From contig CAWJHQ010000011.1 of assembly GCA_963842775.1 (NCBI GenBank), positions 248,001-312,000 of the forward strand: DNA of 64,000 nt, written 5' to 3'. Under the pieces are notes generated by a model. The model worked only from the letters and a program-made list of their open reading frames with translations. It had not been told where the DNA came from and made no database searches. Source of the DNA: R-RK-3 sp963842775 (GTDB lineage Bacteria; Pseudomonadota; Alphaproteobacteria; Rhizobiales; Rhodomicrobiaceae). Positions 46,169 to 54,424 of the stretch are shown here, in pieces; position 1 is the stretch's first letter, and every line of letters begins with the position of its first letter. The position numbers and the translations under genes are program-made.

Positions 46169-47056
46169 TTAGCTGGATTTGGGCGGTGCGCTCCCGTCCC
46201 GTATGGCAAGCGCCCGTGCAAACATTTCGTGCATGTGAGGTGCCGATGCGGAAATGCCCGTGAATAGTCGGAACGCTTCGGCAGCTTGGTGTACGCACAT
46301 GCCGCCCCCCGTGAGCACTTCGGCGCCCGCAAGGCGAGCCGCCTTGATCAGTTCCGTCTCCAAGGGCGAGTAGATGATGTCGGCGACCCAGTGCGCCGCC
46401 CGCAATGCATCGGGTGCAATCGGAGAGCCTGGGAAACCCTGCATGCCAATGGGCGTTGCGTTGATCAGGCCGTCGGCTTCGGCCAGCGCTGCCGGCGATG
46501 CGTCGGTGAAGCCGCTGCGGCCCTCGCCGAAATGCGCCGTCAATTGGGCGACGAGCAGCTCCGCGCGGGAGGCGTCCCGGTCATGAACAAGGACGCGGCC
46601 CACATCCAGATCCATGAGCGCATAAGCGACCGCGCGGCCTGCGCCGCCCGCGCCGATCAGTGCCGCCGTCTTTCCCGCGATCGCGGTGCCGCCGAGCGTT
46701 TCTTCGAAGCTGCGCCGGAAACCGATCCGGTCTGTGTTGTATCCGACCGTCCGGCCATCGGCGCCGATGGTGACGGTGTTCACTGCGCCGATCTGGCTGG
46801 CTTCGTCCGATACTTCGTCCAGCAGCGGCAGAATCGCTTCCTTGCAGGGAAATGTGACGTTGACGCCCTGGAAACCTGCGTTACGGACGGCGCCGAAAAC
46901 ATCTTCGAGCCGCCGTCCTGGCAGGCGATCGAGGTCCATCAGATGGTAATAGCCGTGCATCCCGGCGGCTGAGCAGGCATGTTCGTGCAGTGCGGGCGAC
47001 AGCGACCTTTGAATATTCGCCCCGATGAGGCCCAGCAACACGCGGCGCGCGGTCAT
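46169..47056 (-). CDS. aroE: Shikimate dehydrogenase (catabolic quinate/shikimate type likely)
   Basis: A 295-residue AroE-family enzyme. Substrate-binding motifs are IQRSLSPALHEHACSAAGM and FQGVNVTFPCKEAILPLLD, where the Lys of CKEA is the catalytic base. Then follow GAVNTVTI, YNTDRIGFRRSFEE with the catalytic-type Asp, the dinucleotide-binding ALIGAGGAGRAVAYALMDL, and NATPIGMQG. The acidic residue near the end of the second Rossmann strand (VHDRDASR) hints at NAD rather than NADP preference, in line with catabolic members. It overlaps livF by four bases and is followed at 13 bases by quiC. It feeds 3-dehydroshikimate to QuiC. Confidence 0.92.
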   Translation of the reverse strand: MTARRVLLGLIGANIQRSLSPALHEHACSAAGMHGYYHLMDLDRLPGRRLEDVFGAVRNAGFQGVNVTFPCKEAILPLLDEVSDEASQIGAVNTVTIGADGRTVGYNTDRIGFRRSFEETLGGTAIAGKTAALIGAGGAGRAVAYALMDLDVGRVLVHDRDASRAELLVAQLTAHFGEGRSGFTDASPAALAEADGLINATPIGMQGFPGSPIAPDALRAAHWVADIIYSPLETELIKAARLAGAEVLTGGGMCVHQAAEAFRLFTGISASAPHMHEMFARALAIRDGSAPPKSS

Positions 47057-47799
47057 AGCGCCTCCATGGGCTGCAGCGCGCCGCCAAGGAAGAGCTGAGC
47101 GATGCGCGGATCGGCGAGGATGTTGGCTGCGGTGTCCTCGATGCGGGTCTGGCCTTGTTCGAGCACAAGACCGTAGTCCGATATTTGCAGCGCCTGCCTC
47201 GCATTTTGCTCGATCATAAGGATGGTGACGCCCTGATCGCGCAGATCCTTGAGGATGCCGAAGACCTCGGCGACCAGCAGCGGCGACAGGCCGATCGATG
47301 GCTCGTCGATCAAGATCAGCCTGGGATCGAGCAGCAAGCCGCGCGCGACCTCGAGCAGCTTCTGCTGGCCGCCGGACAGCGTGCCGGCCTGGGCATTGCG
47401 CTTCTCGCGCAGCATCGGGAAGCGCTCCATCATGCCGTCGACGCGGTCACTCAACCGGGAGCCATTGGGCAATGCGACGCCGCCGAGTTCGAGATTGTGC
47501 TTCACCGACAGCTCGGGGAAGATGTTGCGGCCCTGCGGTATGTAGCAGACGCCTTCCGCCAGCATTCGCCGCGGCGGCAGGTTGGCCGTCTCGGCGCCAT
47601 CCAGCGCGATGCGTCCGGAGCGCACCGGCAGCAGGCCGAAGATCGCCTTGAACATCGTCGATTTGCCGGCGCCATTCGGCCCTATGACGGTGGTGATCGC
47701 AGCCTTGCGGATCGTGGCGGTGACGCCGTTGAGGATGGTCATCTTGCCGTAGCCGGCGACGACTTTATCGAGCTTCAGCAGCGTCTGCGGGTCGCTCAT
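47053..47799 (-). CDS. Liv-type ABC transporter ATP-binding protein, LivF-like
   Basis: A 248-residue ABC ATPase with all expected motifs: Walker A GPNGAGKST (VIGPNGAGKSTMFKAI), Q-loop near YIPQGRNIFPE, signature LSGGQQKLLEVARGL, Walker B LILIDEPSIGLSP and H-loop-like MIEQNARQAL. It belongs to the LivF subgroup (opening LLKLDKVVAGYGKMTILNGV). It would pair with the LivG-like ATPase one base upstream in the operon and power uptake. Given aroE and quiC next to it, the cargo is probably shikimate, quinate or a related hydroaromatic acid rather than an amino acid. Confidence 0.92.
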   Translation of the reverse strand: MSDPQTLLKLDKVVAGYGKMTILNGVTATIRKAAITTVIGPNGAGKSTMFKAIFGLLPVRSGRIALDGAETANLPPRRMLAEGVCYIPQGRNIFPELSVKHNLELGGVALPNGSRLSDRVDGMMERFPMLREKRNAQAGTLSGGQQKLLEVARGLLLDPRLILIDEPSIGLSPLLVAEVFGILKDLRDQGVTILMIEQNARQALQISDYGLVLEQGQTRIEDTAANILADPRIAQLFLGGALQPMEAL

Positions 47800-47800
47800 T

Positions 47801-48544
47801 TCAATGCCCCAGATAGGCTTCGATGACGGCGGGATCGGCGCGCACGGCGGCGGGCGAACCGGCGGCGATCAGCCGGCCTTCGGCGAGCACCAGGATGCGC
47901 GAGCACAGCGACATGACGAATTCCATATTGTGCTCGATGACGACAAAGGTTGTGCGGGTGGCGGCATTCAGGGCTTGCAGGCGCTCCTTCAGATTAGCCA
48001 GCATGGACGGATTGACGCCGCCGGCAGGCTCGTCCAGCAGCACGAGACGCGGGCCGGCCATGAAGGCCATAGCCACGTCGAGCAGCTTCTGCTGGCCGTA
48101 GGACAGGTCACCAGCCTTGGCGTCCGCCAGATGCTCCAGCCGGAAAAAGCCGATCATGCGGTCGGCCTCCTTGGTCAGACCGGCATCGCGCGCGCCGAAC
48201 AGGCGGCCGAGACGCGAGCCCTTATGCTCCTGGCCGGCCAGGATGAGATTTTCACGCAAGGACAATCGCGGGAAGACCTGCAGAAGCTGAAAAGTGCGCC
48301 CGACGCCCAGCCGGTTCAGCGTAGATGGGCGCAAGCCCGTGACGTCGCGGCCGTCGAGATGCACCGCGCCGCTGGACGGGATGAGCTGGCCGAGAATGCA
48401 GTTGAACAGCGTGGATTTCCCCGAGCCATTTGGCCCAATAATGCCGAGGATCTCGCCCTCCTCGACCTCGAAGGAGACGCCGCTGACCGCCCGCACGCCG
48501 CCGAAGGATTTCGCCATATCGCGCACCTGGAGCACCGTCTTCAT
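47801..48544 (-). CDS. Liv-type ABC transporter ATP-binding protein, LivG-like
   Basis: The 247-residue LivG-type ATPase has VLQVRDMAKSFGGVRAVSGV at the start, Walker A GPNGSGKST, GVGRTFQLLQVFPRLSLREN, signature LSYGQQKLLDVAMAF and Walker B LVLLDEPAGGVNP. EHNMEFVMSLCSRILVLAEG follows the H-loop. ATG 48544 overlaps the permease stop (ATGA) and is chosen over longer in-frame starts within that permease. It works with the LivF-like subunit and the two permeases as one importer. Confidence 0.92.
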   Translation of the reverse strand: MKTVLQVRDMAKSFGGVRAVSGVSFEVEEGEILGIIGPNGSGKSTLFNCILGQLIPSSGAVHLDGRDVTGLRPSTLNRLGVGRTFQLLQVFPRLSLRENLILAGQEHKGSRLGRLFGARDAGLTKEADRMIGFFRLEHLADAKAGDLSYGQQKLLDVAMAFMAGPRLVLLDEPAGGVNPSMLANLKERLQALNAATRTTFVVIEHNMEFVMSLCSRILVLAEGRLIAAGSPAAVRADPAVIEAYLGH

Positions 48545-49566
48545 AGCGCGGCCTCCTGGCGAGGAGAGGTGAGTGGCGCGGCGGTCTCTTCGATCGGTGA
48601 CGTGCGCCGTGCGGAAAACAGCCGCTCGAACAGGCCGACGATCCCGCCTGGACAGAAGGCCATCATCAGCATCACGGCGACGGCATAGATCAGCAGGTAA
48701 TACCCTTCCGCGAAGCGCAGCCACTCCGGCAGCAGCACAGCGATCGCCGCGCCGATAAACGGCCCGATGAACGACCCAGCGCCCCCGAGCACCACCATCA
48801 GCAGATACAGGAAGGATTGGCCCAGCGCGAAGGGGCTCGGGTCGATGAACTCGACCAGCGGAGCGTAGAGCGCGCCGGCAAAGCCGCCATAGGCGCAGCC
48901 AATGGCGAAGGCGAGCAGCGTATAGAGGCGCACGTCGACGCCGAGGCTTTCGGCGCGGAGCGGGTTCTCGCGCAGCGCAGTGAAGGCGCGGCCCCAAGGC
49001 GAGCGAATGATCCACCATAAGGCAAAAGCGAGTCCTGCCGTTACAGCGAGTACGAACCAGTAGAAACTCGTGTGATGGCGCAGCGAGACGCCGAACAGCG
49101 ACGGCCGCTTGATGTCGCTGATGCCCATCACGCCGCCGGTCAGCCATTGCTCATTGCGGAAGATCAGCCACACCAGCACGGCGAAAGCGATGGTGACGAA
49201 GGCGAGATAGTGCTTCTGCACGCGCAGCGCGGGAAAGCCGAGCACGATGCCGACGAGGAAGGTTGCGGCGCCGGATAGCAGAAATGCGATGCCGAACGGC
49301 AACCCCGCCTTGGTGGTGAGCGCAGTGAGATAGGCGCCGATACCGAGAAATGCAGCCTGAGCGAGGCTTTCCTGCCCGGCATAGCCGAGGATCAGATTAA
49401 CGCCCATAGCGCCGATCGCCGTTACCAGCCATAGGGTCAGGATATAAGTGCCGTAGCGCCTGAGGCCGGGATAGGGAATGCCGTAGGAGGTGAGATCGAC
49501 CGGCGCGAGGATGAGCGCGGCCCCGGCGAGGACGAGCAGCAGCAAGGTCCAGCGCGAAAGGGTCAT
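48541..49566 (-). CDS. Liv-type ABC transporter permease, LivM-like
   Basis: This is a membrane protein of about 341 residues with 8-10 hydrophobic segments. It has the LivM hallmarks GAMGVNLILGYAGQESLAQAAF, the EAA-type cytoplasmic segment WGRAFTALRENPLRAESLGVDV, and GYAGALYAPLVEFIDPS-like loops (here GGFAGALYAPL). The C-terminus (FCPGGIVGLFERLFSARR) is typical. Both ends overlap neighbours by four bases. Starts further upstream in the same frame fall inside the LivH gene and are discarded. It forms the heterodimeric channel with the LivH-like subunit. Confidence 0.9.
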   Translation of the reverse strand: MTLSRWTLLLLVLAGAALILAPVDLTSYGIPYPGLRRYGTYILTLWLVTAIGAMGVNLILGYAGQESLAQAAFLGIGAYLTALTTKAGLPFGIAFLLSGAATFLVGIVLGFPALRVQKHYLAFVTIAFAVLVWLIFRNEQWLTGGVMGISDIKRPSLFGVSLRHHTSFYWFVLAVTAGLAFALWWIIRSPWGRAFTALRENPLRAESLGVDVRLYTLLAFAIGCAYGGFAGALYAPLVEFIDPSPFALGQSFLYLLMVVLGGAGSFIGPFIGAAIAVLLPEWLRFAEGYYLLIYAVAVMLMMAFCPGGIVGLFERLFSARRTSPIEETAAPLTSPRQEAAL

Positions 49567-50441
49567 ACGGCGCGCTCCTCTTTGCGCCCTAAGAGGCCTT
49601 GCGGGCGGAACAGGATGATCGCCACCAGAAGGGCCAGCGGAACCGCCTGCCGGTAGGAGGTCGAGACATAAGCCGCTGCGAGATTGTCGACGATGCCGAC
49701 TACCAGCCCGCCCGCTATCGCGCCGCGCACCTGGTTGAAGCCGCCGACGATCGCCGCGACGAAAGCCGCAAGCCCCAGATGCTCGCCATTGGAGAATTTC
49801 GCCAGATAGATCGGCGAGATCAGCAGCGAGGCCATGGCCGCGAGCGCCGCATTGATCAGGAAGGTATAGAGAATCATCCGCTCGACAGGCACGCCGAGGA
49901 TCTGCGCGACCGAGCGGTTCTGCGCCGTTGCCTGCATCTGCCGCCCCGTTCGCGTGCCCGCGAGGAACCATTGCAAGGCGAGGATGGTGGCGAAAGCCAT
50001 CACCAAGACGCCGATCTGCGCGAGCGAAATCGACACCCCTGCGATATTCACCACAATATCAGGAAACAACGCCGGGAAGGGCTGGGCCTCGGCGCTGTAG
50101 ACATCCTTGGTGCCCTCCTTCAGGAACAGGCCGAGCGCGATGCTCGAAATGACCAGCGGCAGCACGCCCCTGCCGATCAGCGGATCGACGATCACCGTCT
50201 TGAAGAGCAGCCCAAGCAGCAGCACCGAAAGTGTCATGGCCAGCAGCAGCGATAGCGAAAATGGCAGATCGAACCATTTCATCGCCGCCAGCGCGAAGAA
50301 GGCGGGCAACATGACGAATTCGCCTTGTGCGAAATTGATGGTCTGCGATGTCTGCCATAGCAGGGTGAAGCCGATTGCGGCGAGCGCGTAAATCGCGCCC
50401 GTGGCGAGGCCGGCAATCACAAGCTGCACCAAATCAGCCAT
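49563..50441 (-). CDS. Liv-type ABC transporter permease, LivH-like
   Basis: The 292-residue protein from ATG 50441 has eight hydrophobic stretches and LivH motifs: LVIAGLATGAIYALAAIGFTLLW, TSQTINFAQGEFVMLPAFF, the EAA segment TGRQMQATAQNRSVAQILGV and a final ALLVAIILFRPQGLLG. A longer in-frame start at 50528 reads through the palindromic repeat at 50485-50656 and is unlikely. The gene is separated from livJ by that repeat, which may reduce cotranscription from the receptor gene. Confidence 0.92.
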   Translation of the reverse strand: MADLVQLVIAGLATGAIYALAAIGFTLLWQTSQTINFAQGEFVMLPAFFALAAMKWFDLPFSLSLLLAMTLSVLLLGLLFKTVIVDPLIGRGVLPLVISSIALGLFLKEGTKDVYSAEAQPFPALFPDIVVNIAGVSISLAQIGVLVMAFATILALQWFLAGTRTGRQMQATAQNRSVAQILGVPVERMILYTFLINAALAAMASLLISPIYLAKFSNGEHLGLAAFVAAIVGGFNQVRGAIAGGLVVGIVDNLAAAYVSTSYRQAVPLALLVAIILFRPQGLLGRKEERAV

Positions 50442-50484
50442 GATCTGATCCTTATCGAGGCCAATCGCCTCGTCTGAGTGTGTC

Positions 50485-50656
50485 GCCTCCCCCTCACCCG
50501 GTCGCTTCGCGCCCGCCCTCTCCCGCAAGGGGAGAGGGCAAAAAAAGCGTCGCCGCTGGTCTGCCCTCTCCCCGCTCGTGAGCCTTTATGGCGAACGACA
50601 AGCATTCGCCTTCGGGAGAGGGCTCCCGCCGACAGGCGGGTGGGTGAGGGGGAGGC
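50485..50656. repeat. Intergenic palindromic mosaic element
   Basis: The ~170-base element is bounded by inverted termini GCCTCCCCCTCACCC (50485-50499) and GGGTGAGGGGGAGGC (50642-50656). Inside are further CTCTCCC/GGGAGAG repeats, including CTCTCCCGCAAGGGGAGAG as a tight hairpin. Elements with this CCTCACCC...CTCTCCC pattern are widespread between genes in Rhizobiales and other GC-rich bacteria. It sits between the receptor and the permeases and could lower downstream expression or protect the upstream mRNA end. Confidence 0.75.
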
Positions 50657-50680
50657 CGCACATTCAAGCATGCGAGGAAA

Positions 50681-51820
50681 CTACTTCTTCAATCCCGGCA
50701 GCGTCTGCGTGATGACCTGCTTGCCGTCCTTCACCTCGGCGAGGAAGCTCACCCGGTCGATCTCACCGGTGTCGTCCCACGTTGCTTCCAGCAGGATGCC
50801 GGGCACCTTGTCGGGTGAGATCGTCATGCCATGCAGGGCGGCAGCGATGGCTTTGGCGTCCAGCTTGCCCGCCTTGTCCGCGGCGGCCTTGAGCATATAG
50901 ACGGCGATATAGCCCTTCACGCCGTTGTGGTCCGGCTTGTAATTGTATTTCGCCTGGAACTTCTTGCCAAACTCCTGCAGCGCGGGCACGGGCGCATCCA
51001 CCGACAGGCCGACATGGCCCTTCACGCCATTGGCGGCATCACCCGCGAGGTCGATGACCTTCTGGCCGAGCAGCGTCGTTTCGCCGATCATTGGCTTGGA
51101 CAGGCCCTGCTTCTTGGCCTCGCGCAGGAAGCGCGCACTCTCCTCCTCGTTGAGATAGACGAAAATCGCGTCGGCATCGGCGGTCTTCAGCTTGATGACG
51201 TCGGCGGCGAAATCGGCCTGGCCGGGTTCGGTGGACAGGTCGGCGGCGACCTTGATGTTTCGACTGTTCAGCTCCTTGATGATGGCATCGCGGCCGCCCT
51301 TGCCGAAATCATTGTTGATGTAGACGACGGCCACGGATTTGGCCTTCACCTCGTCGCGCAAATAATTGGCGAGCTTGGGCATGGACACATTCTGCCCGAA
51401 TGAGGTGCGGAATAGATATTTCGAGCCCTGCGCGGTCAGATCCGCCGCCTCGCCGCCCATGATCTGCGGCACCTCCGCCTCGGCGGTCAGCGAAGATGTC
51501 ACCTTGATAGAACCGGAATAGATCGGGCCGAAGATCACCACTGGCTTGTCGTCCAGCGCCTTCTGGATTGCCGCGCGGGCAACGCCGGGATTGGTCTGGG
51601 TATCGACATACGTGCTCTGGATCGTCTTGCCGAGGAGACCGCCCGCCGCGTTCACTTCCGCGATGGCAAGCTCGGCGCCGTTCTTCCAGTTCGTTCCGAC
51701 CGTCGCCCCCGCACCGGACAACTCGATGATGTTGGGAATGGTGACGGTGCTTTGCGCGAAGGCCGGGGCACAGCTCAGCCCGATGCCAATCGATAGGCCG
51801 AGAGATATCGCCAGTTTCAT
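50681..51820 (-). CDS. Liv-type ABC transporter substrate-binding protein
   Basis: The 379-residue periplasmic receptor starts with the signal peptide MKLAISLGLSIGIGLSCAP (cleavage near AFAQ). It has the type I periplasmic-binding fold of LivJ/AmiC-like receptors: PNIIELSGAGATVGTNWKNG, AIAEVNAAGGLLGKTI, KPVVIFGPIYSGS, VAVVYINNDFGKGGRDA and a C-terminal GIAVYMLKAAADKAGKLD-like helix. It is separated from the permeases by the repeat at 50485-50656, but strand and order place it as the first transporter gene. Aromatic and hydroaromatic acid receptors of this class are common near aroE/quiC, so that is the predicted cargo. Confidence 0.9.
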   Translation of the reverse strand: MKLAISLGLSIGIGLSCAPAFAQSTVTIPNIIELSGAGATVGTNWKNGAELAIAEVNAAGGLLGKTIQSTYVDTQTNPGVARAAIQKALDDKPVVIFGPIYSGSIKVTSSLTAEAEVPQIMGGEAADLTAQGSKYLFRTSFGQNVSMPKLANYLRDEVKAKSVAVVYINNDFGKGGRDAIIKELNSRNIKVAADLSTEPGQADFAADVIKLKTADADAIFVYLNEEESARFLREAKKQGLSKPMIGETTLLGQKVIDLAGDAANGVKGHVGLSVDAPVPALQEFGKKFQAKYNYKPDHNGVKGYIAVYMLKAAADKAGKLDAKAIAAALHGMTISPDKVPGILLEATWDDTGEIDRVSFLAEVKDGKQVITQTLPGLKK

Positions 51821-51945
51821 AGTGTTTCTTCCCTTGTGCCATTTCTTTTTGATTTTGGAGAGCCGATCACCCCTTCGCGCGCTCCAACCCTCAATTTCTA
51901 TCAGTAGGCATTAAGTTTGCTCAATGACCAACATATACCCAGCTC

Positions 51946-51960
51946 TTAACATAATGTTAA
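51946..51960. promoter_or_regulatory. Perfect TTAACAT-A-ATGTTAA palindrome
   Basis: This is a 7+1+7 perfect inverted repeat overlapping the last codon of the LysR gene and lying 126 bases upstream of the receptor start. Its AT-rich symmetric form suits a LysR-type recognition box (it contains a T-N11-A arrangement), but it could also be a chance feature. Function is unproven. Confidence 0.35.
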
Positions 51961-52898
51961 TTTTTGCGGCCCTTTTCCTTCAGCGGAGGATGCGCCCCGC
52001 TCTTGGCTGAGTTCACTTCCGCCATGATCTTGCGCAGCGCGGCGACGAAATGCGCGCAATAGGTTGACAGCGTGACATCCTTCCGGAAGGCGACATAGGT
52101 TTGGAACTCGGTCGGTTCCTTGATCGCAATTGAAATGATGCCGGGCCAGTTCTCGCCCGCCATGGTGAATTCATCGATGATCGCTATGCCGAGGCCATTG
52201 GTGACCAACGCGCAAACCGTGGACCCGAAACGAGCGCGGATCGTCATCTCATAGGAAAGCGAATGCTCGGTGAAGATGCTCGCCATGATCCGTCCATAGG
52301 GATCATTCGGGTCAATGCCGATGAGCGGATAGCTGGCGATTTCGGCCGGCATGACGCTTTGGCGACCGGCGAGCGGATGGTCCTTGGGCACGATGCAGAG
52401 CAGGCGCCCTCGCGCCAGAGGCTCATAGGTCAGCATCGGATGCTCATGCTTATGGCTCAGGGCGACGAGCTCGCCTCTTCCCAGCAGCAGATAATCGATC
52501 GCTTCCTCGATCTTGAGGATGTCGACGTCAATGAGCAGATTGGGGAAACGCTTGCGTACACTCGCGATCGCCCGGGGCACCATGACATTTGCAATACTCG
52601 GAACGGACGCGATGCGAAGCTCCGTATCGGCACCGCGCTGGAGCCTTTGGATAACATATTGCAGATCTTCGACTTTCTCATAGACGCCATTGATCTGGGA
52701 GAATATGTCGCGTGCTTCCGGGGTCGGGAAATAGCGTCCGTTGCGGCGGGCAAACAGCTTCAGCTTGAGTATACTCTCCGCATGCTTCATCACCCTGCTT
52801 ATGCCGGGTGATGATACATTCAGCAGGCGCGACGCACCGCCGACCGTCCCGGTCACCATCACCGCCCTGATGACCTCGATCTGGCGCAGCGTCAGCAT
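51957..52898 (-). CDS. LysR-family transcriptional regulator
   Basis: The 313-residue protein has the N-terminal winged HTH (LRQIEVIRAVMVTGTVGGASRLLNVSSPGISRVMKHAESIL with the recognition helix split here as VSSPGISRVMKHAE). LARRNGRYFPTPEAR-like wing residues follow, then a LysR substrate domain (TELRIASVPSIANVMVPRAI, LCIVPKDHPLAG, GIAIIDEFTMAGENW). It is encoded directly upstream of and in line with the hydroaromatic importer, aroE and quiC, and likely controls them in response to a ring or hydroaromatic acid. The palindrome at 51946-51960 is a possible target. Confidence 0.9.
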   Translation of the reverse strand: MLTLRQIEVIRAVMVTGTVGGASRLLNVSSPGISRVMKHAESILKLKLFARRNGRYFPTPEARDIFSQINGVYEKVEDLQYVIQRLQRGADTELRIASVPSIANVMVPRAIASVRKRFPNLLIDVDILKIEEAIDYLLLGRGELVALSHKHEHPMLTYEPLARGRLLCIVPKDHPLAGRQSVMPAEIASYPLIGIDPNDPYGRIMASIFTEHSLSYEMTIRARFGSTVCALVTNGLGIAIIDEFTMAGENWPGIISIAIKEPTEFQTYVAFRKDVTLSTYCAHFVAALRKIMAEVNSAKSGAHPPLKEKGRKN

Positions 52899-52955
52899 GA
52901 AGGCGTTGCTCCTAAAGCATGGGTCAATGGCGGAACGCGGGGCAACGCCTCCATG

Positions 52956-54167
52956 TCAATGCGCAGCTCCTTCCGGGACGCTGCGCTCCGAACTCTTGGG
53001 CAACTCAACCCAATCGGCGACACACCGCTCGAGATCCTTAAGGTTCTGGTACATCTGCTCCAGAGCGAAACCCAGGGCGAAGAGCCGTTCCGCGGCGTCG
53101 CCCGGAAGGCCCCGAGTAAGTCCCTCGCGACGCAGCGCCGCGATGTCGGCCGCGTAAGCGTCAAGAGCGGATTTTACCGCGTCAAGCGATGGAGGCGCCC
53201 GACGCGCCAGCAACGCCGCGCCGCTTGAACGCAAATGATCCGTGAAAGTGGCCGCTATTTGCGTCAGCGATGGCTCAAGCCGCCCTCTGAACGCATCGGG
53301 CAGCGGAACGATGGCGGCTCTCCCGATCATCACAATGTCGTGCCGCAGCCTGAGCAGCGTGCGCAGCAGCGGTCCCGTATCGGCGCCGGACGTAAGATGC
53401 GCCGACCTTTCGCGCTCAGCCTCGGCCCCCACTGCCTGCAGTTGCGCGAGGGTTTGGCCGATACCGTCCTGAATGCGGTGCAACGAAGCCATGTCCAGCC
53501 CCCGCGTCAGGCCCGCAAGCAGCTCCTCAAAAGCCCGCGCCATTCGGTCCAACGTTGGGGCCGCTGTCTCAGCAACGAGGCGATGGGCGCGTGATGGCAA
53601 TAAGAGCAGCGAAACGACCAGGCCCGATACGCCTCCGAGAGCGACCTCGAGCAGGCGGTCGAGGATTGAATCGATCGGGCTCGCGTAAGTCGCTTCGGGA
53701 ATCAGCAGCACGATAATCGCAGTGACCGGAGCCGCGGCAAGGCTGGGATTTATTGCTGCGAGCAGTGCAAGCGGCCCTACCGCGAGCGCGAGGACAGCGA
53801 GAAGTGCGATTTGATCGGAATGCGGAATGAGCACAGCGATGGCGCCACCGTAAATCGCTCCGCCGAGAGTGCCGGCGAGATAATCGGTCGTCGCCTTCAG
53901 CGACCGTCCGACGCTGACCTGCGTCACGACGACGGCTGTCAAGACCGCCCACAATGGCAAGGGGAGCTGAAGGAATTGCGCAAGCGCAAGAGACAGCAGC
54001 GCCGCAACTGCCACCCTGAACGAGAGTCTCAATTGCGCGCGATGCTGCCCGATCCAGGCGCAGAATCCCTTCCAGAAACTGACGGTCTGGCTCACGACGG
54101 CTCCCCGAAAATAGCGACTTACAATTGATCCAAGTGATCGAGATTGCGTTGCAAACGAGAGGACCAC
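52956..54167 (-). CDS. FUSC-family membrane protein (putative aromatic acid exporter)
   Basis: The 403-residue protein has six N-terminal hydrophobic segments: FRVAAVAALLSLALAQFL-type, LPLWAVLTAVVVTQVSVGRSL, the segment with GTLGGAIYGGAIAVL, and LLAAINPSLAAAPVTAIIVLL. A soluble C-terminal half of about 230 residues rich in helix follows. This is the FUSC/ArAE (AaeB-like) half-size layout. AaeB-type proteins expel hydroxylated aromatic acids, which fits a neighbour of a protocatechuate-producing operon, though it lacks an AaeA-like partner here. An in-frame start is taken at 54167; a shorter one is possible. It lies upstream of the LysR gene on the same strand. Confidence 0.78.
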   Translation of the reverse strand: MVLSFATQSRSLGSIVSRYFRGAVVSQTVSFWKGFCAWIGQHRAQLRLSFRVAVAALLSLALAQFLQLPLPLWAVLTAVVVTQVSVGRSLKATTDYLAGTLGGAIYGGAIAVLIPHSDQIALLAVLALAVGPLALLAAINPSLAAAPVTAIIVLLIPEATYASPIDSILDRLLEVALGGVSGLVVSLLLLPSRAHRLVAETAAPTLDRMARAFEELLAGLTRGLDMASLHRIQDGIGQTLAQLQAVGAEAERERSAHLTSGADTGPLLRTLLRLRHDIVMIGRAAIVPLPDAFRGRLEPSLTQIAATFTDHLRSSGAALLARRAPPSLDAVKSALDAYAADIAALRREGLTRGLPGDAAERLFALGFALEQMYQNLKDLERCVADWVELPKSSERSVPEGAAH

Positions 54168-54424
54168 ATCAGCGGCAGGCAGGAAAGTTCAAAGACCTGA
54201 GGCGAAAGATAAAAGTGCGGACGCGCTTCCGGCTGTTCCGCCCATGCAAACTGACCGCTGCTTCAGCACGCCTGATCTGCAGCGGTCGGACAGGTCGTCC
54301 GCCGGTGGTTCGGCGGTGAGATCTCGCGCGACTGGAAGTCGGAGGGTCTGACGATACGCCTCGTGATTGATCGCAAACGTCTCTGAACCCGTCGTCCAGC
54401 CTAGCGCAGCTCCTGCATTCAGCC

